A stretch of 64,000 nt of DNA from Pichia kudriavzevii. Taxonomy: Eukaryota > Ascomycota > Pichiomycetes > Pichiales > Pichiaceae. The stretch covers positions 565,501-629,500 of the forward strand of contig NC_042506.1 of assembly GCF_003054445.1 (NCBI RefSeq), in the 5' to 3' direction. Position numbers and translations under genes: made by a program. The notes beneath the pieces are model-generated. The model was not told the DNA's origin. It ran no database searches and saw nothing but the letters and a program-made list of their open reading frames with translations. Positions 39,400-48,401 of this stretch are shown here, piece after piece; within the stretch, counting starts at the first letter, position 1, and every line of letters starts with the position of its first letter.

Positions 39400-41382
39400 T
39401 TATTCTATTCCTTGGTCCTCGCATGCGAGTTCATCAAACTCATCTAGTAATACAGCAGCACTTTCAGCATTTTTATGAAACTCCCTCAAGCCAGTAACGT
39501 CTTCTAAATAAGTACTATCATTCAATGCGGTTTTTACAAAGTGCCACCCATGCTCTCTGAATTCTCTAATAACAGGCACTGAACAAGCGGTACAGCACCT
39601 AAAATTTTTTGAGCTTAGTTTTAAAGTTTCAAAGTTATGAAGATATCCCCTTAGCTGATGTGGAAGACATCCTAGAATGTTAGTTTTGTCATGTGCAATG
39701 TGGTTGGAATATTGCTTCATTGGAGATTGCAAAATAGAAACAAATAGTTCCGTCGCCAGTGAAGAGGCCAAAAGCGCAAGCCCCGGTCTGGTAACAGTAC
39801 ACATCTGGTCAAGGCTTCGATCTGTCAATGAGTCCTTGGGAGCAACAATATCACTGCAGAAGTAACAACCTAATCGTCCTTCTATTTGATTCTCGAGATT
39901 GTTAGCTGGGTCAATACAACCATGTCTCATTACCAAGTAGCTTTCAAAGCCTAATGCAGAATTAATGACAATTTTATGTTTAACATTTCCCAGCAACGTT
40001 GGCAACCATCTGGCCTCTCTTGAATCCAAACATAAAAAAATAGCATCGTTGGCATCAACCAATTGAGCCAGTTTCTTGAAGTCTTCGTACTCCTTCTTTT
40101 CATCCTTTATTGGATGGCCTACCATTGGTATGTCAATTTGAAACCCCTTTGCATTAACGCCAGGAAAAATCCTCCTCAAGTTTTCTGCGGCTGTTGCTGC
40201 TTTCGGCTTTCCACCACTCAAACAATCATCATAGTTGTACAATGGTTGCCTCACTGGGTTACTAAATGAAACCTTTCCGCTATCAACAAAGGTGACATGA
40301 CGAGTTCCCCACGCTAAAAGGCACCTAGAAACATATGACCCTAAAGTTCCCGCACCAAGTATTAAAACCTTGGTGTTTTTGATAACATCTAAATCTAAGT
40401 CAGGGACTAATCTCCATTTCATCAATTTCAAGTTCAAGTCAACGGCTTGTTCAGCTAATTTTTCAGGATTTATCAAGGCACCCAAATCAGCTATTTTAGG
40501 CCCTAATTTCCCATGTGATGTTCTCTCCCATCCAATAACAGGAGGTACGCCGTCAATATTATTATGTTTATTATCATTTAAATCTTGATTTAGAAATAGA
40601 GTGGTAAAGTTTTTATTGAAATGATTAACTTTTAATACTTGGACTTCTACCAAGGTAAAATTATGATTAGCTAAAGCTGTCAAAAAGTTTCGTAAAATGT
40701 ATGATGTAGTATGAGTGGAAGAACACGTATCGATGAAAAGAACCTTCAATAAACTGTCAGTCGAATTATTGAAGAGCGTCGACAATGGTTTTTTGAGACC
40801 TTCGTCATTAATAAGATAAAACTGAGAGTCAAAGACTTCATTCGGCTGCAATTTATAGTCAACTGAATCTTTTGTTTCACATTGTTCCCATTGGGATTGA
40901 AGCTGAGGAAATGCACACCAGTAGTAAAACTTATACTTTTTTAGGTCTGCGTAAGAAAGTATGCGAAATGAAGAGAGCAACGCTGGATCATGTAAAAATG
41001 ACTTATCTCTTATTCTTTGTAAAATATCCATCGCAGAATCAATTAGAAAATCCTTTTTGTTTACACGTTTGAATTCCTCAATTGAATTTACATTCAACAA
41101 CTTCCCCGGAGATAAAAAGTATGAATTAGAAGGCAAACGTTGTGTAAACTCCTCTTTATTTTCAGTCTCGACAAAACTATTATCTGTTAAAATCAGGCTT
41201 GGCGATTGCTCTGACCCCAAGGCACTGAAATTATAATAGCCTAATATGTTTTGATAAGACGTATCAAGTTTCTGCACATTTAGCTTTAAATTGGACAATT
41301 CCACAAAAAAGGAAGAGTCCACCACACTTGCAGCAGGGGCAAATATCAGTTTATGGCTCTCTGTACTAACTTCCCTGTTCAT
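39400..41382 (-). CDS. ATG7: Atg7, E1-like enzyme of autophagy
   Basis: A 660-residue E1 activating enzyme for Atg8 and Atg12 (S. cerevisiae 630). The N-terminal domain that binds Atg3/Atg10 covers about 1-290. The adenylation domain starts near 330 with KVLILGAGTLGSYVSRCLLA (nucleotide-binding loop) and VTFVDSGKVSFSNPVRQPLY. It continues through GGKPKAATAAENLRRIFPGV. The catalytic Cys is in DQMCTVTRPG (near residue 526). Paired Cys motifs CYFCSD and CCTACSVPV bind zinc. The frame upstream of 41382 has no ATG, so that ATG is the start. It diverges from TRX3 across a poly(A)-rich promoter. Confidence 0.97.
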   Translation of the reverse strand: MNREVSTESHKLIFAPAASVVDSSFFVELSNLKLNVQKLDTSYQNILGYYNFSALGSEQSPSLILTDNSFVETENKEEFTQRLPSNSYFLSPGKLLNVNSIEEFKRVNKKDFLIDSAMDILQRIRDKSFLHDPALLSSFRILSYADLKKYKFYYWCAFPQLQSQWEQCETKDSVDYKLQPNEVFDSQFYLINDEGLKKPLSTLFNNSTDSLLKVLFIDTCSSTHTTSYILRNFLTALANHNFTLVEVQVLKVNHFNKNFTTLFLNQDLNDNKHNNIDGVPPVIGWERTSHGKLGPKIADLGALINPEKLAEQAVDLNLKLMKWRLVPDLDLDVIKNTKVLILGAGTLGSYVSRCLLAWGTRHVTFVDSGKVSFSNPVRQPLYNYDDCLSGGKPKAATAAENLRRIFPGVNAKGFQIDIPMVGHPIKDEKKEYEDFKKLAQLVDANDAIFLCLDSREARWLPTLLGNVKHKIVINSALGFESYLVMRHGCIDPANNLENQIEGRLGCYFCSDIVAPKDSLTDRSLDQMCTVTRPGLALLASSLATELFVSILQSPMKQYSNHIAHDKTNILGCLPHQLRGYLHNFETLKLSSKNFRCCTACSVPVIREFREHGWHFVKTALNDSTYLEDVTGLREFHKNAESAAVLLDEFDELACEDQGIE

Positions 41383-41499
41383 TGTTGCGTTGCTTATCAA
41401 GATTTACCATCATGTAATTTGCCTAATGAGTACGAAACGCCACCGTCAGTTAACAAAATGGCAGAGTTAGCCGAGCCTCCAATAACGGAAATTGATTTC

Positions 41500-41539
41500 A
41501 AAAAAAAAAAAAAAAAAAAAAAGAACAAAAAAAAAAAAA
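41500..41539 (+). repeat. Poly(dA) tracts in the ATG7/TRX3 promoter
   Basis: An A23 run (41500-41522) and an A13 run (41527-41539), separated by GAAC, in a 269-base divergent promoter. Such tracts keep nucleosomes off yeast promoters; lengths in an assembly are approximate. Confidence 0.8.
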
Positions 41540-41651
41540 TACTGAGTAACTGCTCAATTTTGAAACCAACAAAAGTGTTTTGTCAGCAGAAGCCAAATCT
41601 AATCATTTTCAGCAGAGTTTTCCTTTTCTGACAAAACTGCTCTTTACAATA

Positions 41652-42047
41652 ATGTTCCCAATTAGAAAAGTACTATACAACTTAAGAAGTGAAACTTTAA
41701 AGCGTTCTTTTCATGCGTCTTCTTGTGCTTTTGAAGTCAAAGAGATCACTAATCCAGCGTCCTTTCGTGAGTCTGTTTTAAAATCACCTATTGCATTTGT
41801 TGATTTCTATGCTACATGGTGTGGACCATGTAAAATGATTGCACCATATGTTGAAAAATTCAGTGACATTCATACCAACATTAACTTCTTCAAAGTGGAT
41901 GTCGATGAACTTAGTGATGTTGCTCATGAACATGGTATTTCAGCTATGCCAACTTTCCTTGTTTTCAAACACGGCAAAGTTGTTGATAAAATCGTAGGTG
42001 CTAACCCACAAGGTATCCATTCAGCTCTGGTGAAGGCCTGTGAATAG
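41652..42047 (+). CDS. TRX3: Mitochondrial thioredoxin (Trx3-like)
   Basis: A 131-residue thioredoxin with an N-terminal presequence. The first 24 residues (MFPIRKVLYNLRSETLKRSF…) are basic, hydroxylated and without acidic bulk, typical of a mitochondrial signal. The redox site WCGPC is at 56-60, within VDFYATWCGPCKMIAPYVEK. The cis-Pro loop AMPTFLVFKHGK and the C-terminal Gly segment complete the fold. Length is close to S. cerevisiae Trx3 (127). It keeps the mitochondrial thioredoxin/thioredoxin reductase couple reduced. The ATG at 41652 is chosen; upstream in-frame codons include no ATG. Confidence 0.94.
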   Translation: MFPIRKVLYNLRSETLKRSFHASSCAFEVKEITNPASFRESVLKSPIAFVDFYATWCGPCKMIAPYVEKFSDIHTNINFFKVDVDELSDVAHEHGISAMPTFLVFKHGKVVDKIVGANPQGIHSALVKACE

Positions 42048-42392
42048 CTTTAGATAATTTCAATAGCTAGCACAACCATGGCGGACTTAAAGAAAACCGT
42101 TTGAAATATAATTTGCTACGGACTTTAGGAGCATCAAGAAAAAGTATATATGAAAGAAATAAATGATCAAGTGTATGTGTGTATGTATGTATATTATCTT
42201 ATACTTTAAAGATCCGGTCAAGTAATAGTTGTGTCCCTATACTGGTTTGTTTTTGTTTCGCCCAAATAAAAATAAAAGTTGGCCAAGGATATGTATTACG
42301 CGTGTTTATAATGCACTGTCTTATGTATTTAGCTAGAAAAAAAAAGGGGGAACATATAAAAAGATCTCCATATTCATAAATCATGGATCAAC
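42048..42392. other. Convergent 3' gap TRX3 / NMD3
   Basis: 345 bases of 3' untranslated and terminator sequence. It includes a GTAT/GTGT microsatellite (about 42173-42192). No gene was seen. Confidence 0.5.
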
Positions 42393-43979
42393 TCAACCAT
42401 CAATATTCATTTCATCTAGCTCGTCCAACAATTCATCAATGTTAATTTCAGGAGCATCTTCATCTTCTTCAATTTCGCTCTCCATACCCTCCTCAAAGTT
42501 AACTTTCTTCTCTGATTTGTATAAGTTGATGTTTTGTCTCAATTCATCATCTTCTTCTAAGTCTTGTAAGAACATTTCATAGTCTCTTTCTGCTCTTTCT
42601 TGTTCTTGTCTAGCTTGTCTTGAGTCCAAGACTTCAGTAGCAACAATATCCTTTCTTTCGTTAGCCATTCTCTTCAACTTCCAGTTTCTATTCTTAGAAC
42701 GCTTGTTGGATCTGACATAGTGTTTCTTGACCAAAACAACGTCGGCGATATTATCTGTGTCCAACTCTTCAAATAAGTCACTATTGAAATTGGAGTTCTT
42801 CATATAGTAACCCATGGCAGAATCACCTGGATGTAAAATACCACCTAAATGTGATCGAATATAATACTCCTCATTTTCATTACCCCCCATATCACTAGCT
42901 CTAACACATGTTATATCTGCCATCAACCATTTTCCCCTTCTTTCTCCTGTAGGCTCAACATCTAAAACAATGAATTCAATCAACTGGGTAACGTCGGCTA
43001 GTGGTGAAAATGAGTATCGCCAATACACATTAGCCTGCATATCTTCAATATGCAAGCTTGCTGGATCAATAAATTGTAAAGAATTTGAAACCTTAGAACA
43101 CAAAACTAATCTAGAAATGTTACCCATTTGCTTTGCAACTTTTGCCGGTAAAACAACCAAGTCATCTTTACAAATTGGAGCAATTTCAACAGAAAAAGTG
43201 AACTTATAAACAGATGTACCAGAATGAATATCAGCAGAGATTAATTCTTCAGATTTCTTGTATTTCACTGGAACTGTTGAGTTTAAGAAGTCAATCATTT
43301 TGACCGCATGATTCTGCTTTGCATAATAGAAATCTAATCCATCTTTAGTTTCTTTGATAGAAATGGTATCAACATGGGCATTGTGTCTTAAGATTAATTG
43401 TTCTAGATAAAGGAAAGTTCTCTTATGTGGGACCTTCTGTCTAATCTGAACAGCAGTATTCCAAGTGTGAGCAGTATAAGATTTCGCACAATCTGGACAT
43501 TGCATTGCAATAACAACATACTCAACCTCAAAACTCTGTTGAATAATTGCATTCTGGAACGCCTCCCCTTGAACCGTCAATTTTACTCTAACTCTTCTGG
43601 AATGAGGCTCGGTCCAAATAAAGGCAGCATCGATTAATCTCACTTTGTTTAAACCCTTCAATCTTCTCAAACACAAGGCTAATAATTCTCTTGACTCCAA
43701 CTCGGCTTTTATCCAGTTTGTTGGAGGTTGTAAAAACCTTTCACAATTTCTGCAGAATGACAGATTTGCTTCTCTTGGAATACCGTCAGTTATATCCACA
43801 TTCAATTTGATACAATCATAACACATCACTAAACCTGTACTTCCGTCCATCGGCACACCACAATTACAACATAAGACTGTTGCCTGTGGTTGAACCATGT
43901 GTTGATGCCCAAAGTCATCTCCATGAGAATGTCCATGGTTCAGTTGATCAAAATTATTCATTTGCTGATAGTTAGACAT
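42393..43979 (-). CDS. NMD3: Nmd3, 60S subunit nuclear export adaptor
   Basis: A 528-residue protein (S. cerevisiae 518) that carries pre-60S subunits out of the nucleus through Crm1. The N-terminal zinc region is intact: CCNCGVPMDG, VMCYDCIKLNVDITDGIP, SFCRNCERFLQPP and later QCPDCAKSYTAHTW. The core continues through LKGLNKVRLIDAAFIWTEPH and the eIF5A-like and OB-like domains. The C-terminal third has the basic import segment (RSNKRSKNRNWKLKR) and an acidic Leu-rich export region (INIDELLDELDEM). An N-terminal His/Gln-rich extension (about 30 residues) precedes the first Cys pair. An exact RRPE site lies upstream. Confidence 0.97.
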   Translation of the reverse strand: MSNYQQMNNFDQLNHGHSHGDDFGHQHMVQPQATVLCCNCGVPMDGSTGLVMCYDCIKLNVDITDGIPREANLSFCRNCERFLQPPTNWIKAELESRELLALCLRRLKGLNKVRLIDAAFIWTEPHSRRVRVKLTVQGEAFQNAIIQQSFEVEYVVIAMQCPDCAKSYTAHTWNTAVQIRQKVPHKRTFLYLEQLILRHNAHVDTISIKETKDGLDFYYAKQNHAVKMIDFLNSTVPVKYKKSEELISADIHSGTSVYKFTFSVEIAPICKDDLVVLPAKVAKQMGNISRLVLCSKVSNSLQFIDPASLHIEDMQANVYWRYSFSPLADVTQLIEFIVLDVEPTGERRGKWLMADITCVRASDMGGNENEEYYIRSHLGGILHPGDSAMGYYMKNSNFNSDLFEELDTDNIADVVLVKKHYVRSNKRSKNRNWKLKRMANERKDIVATEVLDSRQARQEQERAERDYEMFLQDLEEDDELRQNINLYKSEKKVNFEEGMESEIEEDEDAPEINIDELLDELDEMNIDG

Positions 43980-44297
43980 GGTTACTCTAACTATGTCAAT
44001 ATCTTCTACTTAATAGTAACAGTACCTTGGGTGCTTCCGGATCGAAATGATAATTTCCTGTGCAACAAAGAGACAGTATTATTAAGCCACAATTAAAATA
44101 AAGATCAAAAATATAAAATTTTTCAACAAAAAATGTTTAAGAAAAAAACATTCAAGAACTAAATCTATGCGTCCCAAAAGAGAAATGATATACACAGCCC
44201 TGTTTTTCTAGAGAAAGCCGATGTGTATATCTCTCTATCATTCAAATCGACGCTCTATTTTGTGATAAATCCATGGTACCACCCTAATAGTGCAAGA
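43980..44297. promoter_or_regulatory. Divergent promoter NMD3 / DUF202 gene
   Basis: 318 bases. AAAATTTTTCA at 44115-44125 is the exact complement of the RRPE consensus TGAAAAATTTT of ribosome-biogenesis genes. It sits about 140 bases upstream of the NMD3 ATG and reads forward in the NMD3 direction. No PAC element was found. Confidence 0.6.
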
Positions 44298-44804
44298 ATG
44301 GAGCATAGAGGGATAACAGCATCAGGTTCAAAGAATTCCTCTGGAACTAACACTGAGAATCAGCATATTCCTCGCAACATCCATGATCTCTCCGAAATCC
44401 TCCTTGAAACAAACCTAATCATTGATACTACAACCAGTGAACCAAGGGATGTACTGATGACAGAAAGGACAGCATTGACATGGGTGAAATTTAGTATGAC
44501 ACTTGCAGCTATCTCATTAACTATCGTCACCAACTTTAGATTAGATACCTCCAACAAAAATAGTATCAGGCCTCCCTATTGGTTCCCTCAATTCAGCTAT
44601 GGAATATCCATTCTTTTCGTAATTCTTAGTATGGTTACACTTTTTATAGGGGCTGGGTTATATGCTCAAAGTATCTATAACTACAAAAACCATAGTGTAA
44701 GTACGTATTCTTTGAAATTAGCACTAGGGTTTTTGTTTTTCATCGGCTTGGTTCTATTGGCAGTCAACATTGTTTTTATGATAGCAGTTGGTGGTTCTTT
44801 CTAA
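44298..44804 (+). CDS. DUF202-domain membrane protein
   Basis: A 168-residue protein with three membrane segments near 62-82, 108-130 and 140-166. The soluble N-terminus leads into PRDVLMTERTALTWVKFSMT (about 49-68), which carries the DUF202 signature: an Arg/Asp, then ERT-x-L-x-W before the first membrane helix. DUF202 is also the fold of Vtc1, but this protein is longer and not obviously Vtc1. Function is unknown; a vacuolar or plasma-membrane site is possible. The frame extends upstream without an in-frame ATG, so the ATG at 44298 is used. Confidence 0.75.
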   Translation: MEHRGITASGSKNSSGTNTENQHIPRNIHDLSEILLETNLIIDTTTSEPRDVLMTERTALTWVKFSMTLAAISLTIVTNFRLDTSNKNSIRPPYWFPQFSYGISILFVILSMVTLFIGAGLYAQSIYNYKNHSVSTYSLKLALGFLFFIGLVLLAVNIVFMIAVGGSF

Positions 44805-45343
44805 AATAAGATTGTATAGTAAAAAATTAAGCTTGAATATTTGCGAGCAGCCGTATGTTCTTTAGGAAAATATATAAACAAGATACAATGAACGATGGTG
44901 AAGAAGCAATAAAATGCTGTTCCCCTTTTTAGAAATTACTCACAAGTAGACATCCTTAGTATGATAGACTTGTCTGTTGGACCTACTCGGTGGGCACTCT
45001 GTAGTATCAACGTACAAACACTAAAAACATGTGGGTTTTTGTAACATACAAGTTCAGGCGTTTAAATCAAAAGATTAACAGTAATCAGTACATACTCTAT
45101 CTTTGTCTTTCCTTTGCTTCCATCACACATTCTTAACATGGGCACCCCTTCGTTCGAAAGCCAAAAGTTCAAACAAAGAAACATACACTGTCAAACTTCC
45201 AATGGAACCGTGAATTTCATCTTGATATCAAACCCGCACATTGATCTCTTTCAAATTTGTAGGTACTCAGAACATAAACAGAATAAGTACAAACATATGG
45301 GCAAGACTGTGCCTGCTCATTAGACCTGAACGACTGGTTAGAT
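44805..45343. promoter_or_regulatory. Intergenic: DUF202 gene to Dad3-like gene
   Basis: 539 bases. A plus-strand frame (45138-45323, from an in-frame ATG) has no recognisable family and its codons are not gene-like, so it is not called. No RNA gene or strong motif was seen. Confidence 0.35.
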
Positions 45344-45973
45344 ATGTCTGATATTCTCTCGGTGGACTTTACTCGTTTGTCTTCTTCCCTATCGGAAGAA
45401 GAAATAACTTTGTTGCAACAATATCAGAAATTGGCTTTAAATCTCACTATGGTAAAGGCCAAGCTAGGTCAAATAAATGAACAGATTTCTTCTGTATCTG
45501 AAGAAAACGTTCAAAGTATAAGTAAACTTATTATAGAACTACAAGCTACAATGGGGACTTTAGGTACATCTTACAAATCAACTGTTCATAATGTCTTACT
45601 ATCGGGAGACTCCAACCAGCTAGTCAACCGTGGTGTTGACACTAGGAAATATGATGATAGTAATCAAATACAAGAAACTGAAAACTTTGAGACCGCTGAG
45701 ATGCAGTTGCAACAGGAAGGCAATAGAGAAGGTGGCAGCAGAGACCATATTAATACTAATAATGGACATAATAATGAGCAAAATCTCAATGATGTTGACG
45801 TCGATGTAGACGTCGATGTAGACGTCGACGTCGATTTGGATTCAGGTATAGATGAAGAGACCATGAATGCTGTTGACAGAATACAACATGAGCTTGGTAT
45901 ATCAGCAGATGATGTTGATATTCATCGCCAAATTGCTGATCAGTTGGAGATCCAAAATTCCGAGGACTATTGA
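45344..45973 (+). CDS. Dad3-like DASH/Dam1 complex subunit with long acidic tail
   Basis: A 209-residue protein. Residues about 12-90 match Dad3 by pattern. LSEEEITLLQQYQKLALNL aligns with LSPLQQEVLDKYKQLSLDL. ISKLIIELQATMGTLGTSYK with STVHNVLL aligns with the IL-x-x-x-R-x-x-E-x-KIGLVGTLLKGSVYSLI block of S. cerevisiae Dad3 (94 residues). Dad3 belongs to the DASH ring that couples kinetochores to microtubule ends. The remaining about 115 residues are unusual: Gln/Asn/Glu-rich, then an eight-fold Asp-Val repeat encoded by a 12-base DNA repeat, then an acidic ending. The family call is from memory of the pattern and is moderate. Another small coiled-coil protein is the main alternative. Confidence 0.6.
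   Translation: MSDILSVDFTRLSSSLSEEEITLLQQYQKLALNLTMVKAKLGQINEQISSVSEENVQSISKLIIELQATMGTLGTSYKSTVHNVLLSGDSNQLVNRGVDTRKYDDSNQIQETENFETAEMQLQQEGNREGGSRDHINTNNGHNNEQNLNDVDVDVDVDVDVDVDLDSGIDEETMNAVDRIQHELGISADDVDIHRQIADQLEIQNSEDY
45796..45836 (+). repeat. Coding 12-base minisatellite (Asp-Val repeat)
   Basis: Imperfect tandem units of GACGTCGATGTA inside the Dad3-like gene, encoding alternating Asp and Val. Contains several AatII-type GACGTC palindromes. Copy number is likely to vary. Confidence 0.8.
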
Positions 45974-46096
45974 TCATGTAAAAGTATACTTCGAACCTAA
46001 CCGTCTTCCCTTGAAGATTCGCCTCTTCTTCAAAAATAGATCGTAACTTATTATATGTGTATATTATATAACTAAAATTCTCAATAAACAATTTAC

Positions 46097-47182
46097 TCAG
46101 ACTTCGAAAACTACAACTTTACCATCGTTACCAGATGAGCTAAATCTAATCAGGCCATTAGCATCATATTGAAAAGGTCTCAATGATGTGATAGTGTTTT
46201 GATGGATTGTCAACAAATTGCTGCTCTTAGTTTCGGTGGAACCTTTCAAATCCATTTGTCTAAACATATTCAAGGCAGATTGGTTTTCAACATTTTTAGC
46301 TGTCTTCTTTTTAGGGTCGTCCACTGAATATGTTTCAATCCATCCCGCTTGATTACCTTCAAATACAACAGGATGGCAATCATATCCTGCGCAAATTAAT
46401 TTGCTATTGTTAGCAAACAAGAGAGAAGTAAACGGTAAATGAGACGTTTTAACTCTGACAACCTCTGCAACTTCCAATTCTCCAGTGCCTGGGTAAATAA
46501 TATAAACACTAGAATCATGGCCCACACCAGCAACAAATTGATAATCCGGAGAGAATTTCACATCTTGAACCCAAGAATTCAAATTAACATCTAGGCATAA
46601 AGTTTGGAATGGGAGTCTTTCACCCCAGATAGTACCCAAAGGCTTACTATCGACGCCCTTGATATAAGCTGAGAAAACACGCAAATGACCATCAGTTGAA
46701 CCACATGATAACAAGACATTGTTCTCGTGCCAGTCGAGCGAAAGAATAGTGGATTTGATTGGCCTCTTGATATGTTTGGAAATCCACCAGTCATTTTCAT
46801 CCTCAAAATAACAAACCGAAATAACTCTTGCAGATGATCCAACCGCAAATTTGGCACCATTAGGGGACCACCTAACACATGTAGCTGCCCTGTTAATTCT
46901 CAACAAAACTAATGTTTCCTTATAAGTCTTGTTGGGCTGCGGAGTCCAAACGAGTGCATTTCGATCTTGAGAGCAAGTTACAATTTTGCCGTCAGCAGAA
47001 ATATCAAGGGCGGTAACAGGCTTATCGTGATGCTTCAGAGTGGTCACTAATTGTGGGCTCTTTGGATTTGACAAGTTGTAAATCGCAACATCTTTATCTT
47101 GAGTAACAGCGACATGTGTTCTGTCAGCGGAGAAACAATGATCGTAGATTGGAAGCTTGGATAAATTAAACGGAATGGACAT
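46097..47182 (-). CDS. ARC40: Arc40/ARPC1, Arp2/3 complex subunit
   Basis: A 361-residue seven-bladed WD40 protein (S. cerevisiae 384), the p40 subunit of the Arp2/3 actin-nucleating complex at endocytic patches. The opening IPFNLSKLPIYDHCFSADRT and the repeats DKPVTALDISADGKIVTCSQ, RAATCVRWSPNGAKFAVGSS and VCYFEDENDWWISKHIKRP are diagnostic of ARPC1. The C-terminal blade ends FSSSGNDGKVVVFEV. It has a clean ATG start at 47182 and diverges from RPN11 over 277 bases. Confidence 0.96.
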   Translation of the reverse strand: MSIPFNLSKLPIYDHCFSADRTHVAVTQDKDVAIYNLSNPKSPQLVTTLKHHDKPVTALDISADGKIVTCSQDRNALVWTPQPNKTYKETLVLLRINRAATCVRWSPNGAKFAVGSSARVISVCYFEDENDWWISKHIKRPIKSTILSLDWHENNVLLSCGSTDGHLRVFSAYIKGVDSKPLGTIWGERLPFQTLCLDVNLNSWVQDVKFSPDYQFVAGVGHDSSVYIIYPGTGELEVAEVVRVKTSHLPFTSLLFANNSKLICAGYDCHPVVFEGNQAGWIETYSVDDPKKKTAKNVENQSALNMFRQMDLKGSTETKSSNLLTIHQNTITSLRPFQYDANGLIRFSSSGNDGKVVVFEV

Positions 47183-47459
47183 GGTATTCTAAAATACGAA
47201 CAGGAGTATATCGCTCTACTGTTTGCTGTTAAAGTTGGAAGCCAATTGCAAACAGAAGTGTGAGATACTAACCTCCCTATTAAAGGACCAATGTGTATTT
47301 TGTTGAAACGCAAGCCAACTTTTTCTTTCGAGGGCGAATCTACTTCATGGATCTCTCTCACTGAGAAGGCGGCGCATTTCATCTTACCCTCAAGTCTTTC
47401 TAGGTAAGGAACAGAAAGAGCATATTAGCTTGCAGAGGACAAAGTATAAGTAACACATC

Positions 47460-48401
47460 ATGGAAAGACTACAATCATTACTAGGTGGCCGTATGGGCGG
47501 CATGGGTGGTATGGGCGCTATGGGCTCGCAGGATACCCCAGCCATTGACAATGCCGAAACGGTATATATTTCATCATTAGCATTGCTTAAAATGCTTAAA
47601 CATGGGCGTGCCGGTGTCCCAATGGAAGTCATGGGATTGATGTTGGGTGAAATTGTTGACGATTATACAATTACGGTTGTTGATGTATTTGCGATGCCAC
47701 AAAGTGGTACAGGGGTATCTGTTGAAGCTGTCGATGATGTTTTTCAAACAAAAATGATGGACATGTTGAAGCAAACTGGAAGAGATCAAACTGTTGTTGG
47801 TTGGTATCATTCGCATCCAGGTTTTGGCTGTTGGTTGTCCAGTGTCGATGTCAATACACAACAGAGTTTTGAGCAATTGAATCCTCGATCTGTTGCCGTT
47901 GTTATTGATCCAATTCAATCTGTGAAAGGTAAAGTTGTGATTGATGCATTTAGATCTATTCCTTCCCAAGTCTTGATGATGGGCCAAGAACCAAGGCAGA
48001 CTACTTCTAACGTTGGTTTATTGAATAAACCAACCATTCAAGCATTACTTCACGGACTAAACAGGAGCTATTATTCACTCAACATAGATTATAGGAAAAC
48101 TGAAAAGGAAACAGATATGCTACTCAACCTTCACAAGAAAGAATGGACCAGTGGGCTCAGAATTGAAAACTATGACCAACATGATTGTAAAAATTTGGAT
48201 GGTTCCAAGAAGTTGATCAAAGTTGCCAAGCAATACGTCGAAAGAATTGCGGAAGAGAAAACTTTAACAGAAGACCAACTGAAGACTAGGTATGTTGGTA
48301 AACAAGATCCAAAAAAGCATTTAATCGAAACTGCAGAGAATTTAATTGAAGATAACAATGTCTCGATTGTTACTAGTAATGTAAATAGATTGGCTATATA
48401 A
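47460..48401 (+). CDS. RPN11: Rpn11, proteasome lid deubiquitinase
   Basis: A 313-residue JAMM metalloprotease (S. cerevisiae 306) of the 19S lid that removes ubiquitin chains as substrates enter the proteasome. The MPN+ motif [14 protein letters not shown] (about 117-130) is intact, with His, His and Asp zinc ligands and the upstream Glu in [10 protein letters not shown]. The N-terminus is Gly/Met-rich ([14 protein letters not shown]), as in fungal Rpn11. The C-terminal helices [11 protein letters not shown]-type and NVNRLAI end the protein. Its stop overlaps the 3' end of convergent SAD1 by eight bases. No perfect PACE (GGTGGCAAA) site was found upstream. Confidence 0.98.
   Translation: MERLQSLLGGRMGGMGGMGAMGSQDTPAIDNAETVYISSLALLKMLKHGRAGVPMEVMGLMLGEIVDDYTITVVDVFAMPQSGTGVSVEAVDDVFQTKMMDMLKQTGRDQTVVGWYHSHPGFGCWLSSVDVNTQQSFEQLNPRSVAVVIDPIQSVKGKVVIDAFRSIPSQVLMMGQEPRQTTSNVGLLNKPTIQALLHGLNRSYYSLNIDYRKTEKETDMLLNLHKKEWTSGLRIENYDQHDCKNLDGSKKLIKVAKQYVERIAEEKTLTEDQLKTRYVGKQDPKKHLIETAENLIEDNNVSIVTSNVNRLAI

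Noticed and set aside
45114-45323. Short plus-strand frame before the Dad3-like gene
   Set aside because: No recognisable domain; codons not gene-like; also tested as a possible first exon but no canonical donor joins it to the next gene.
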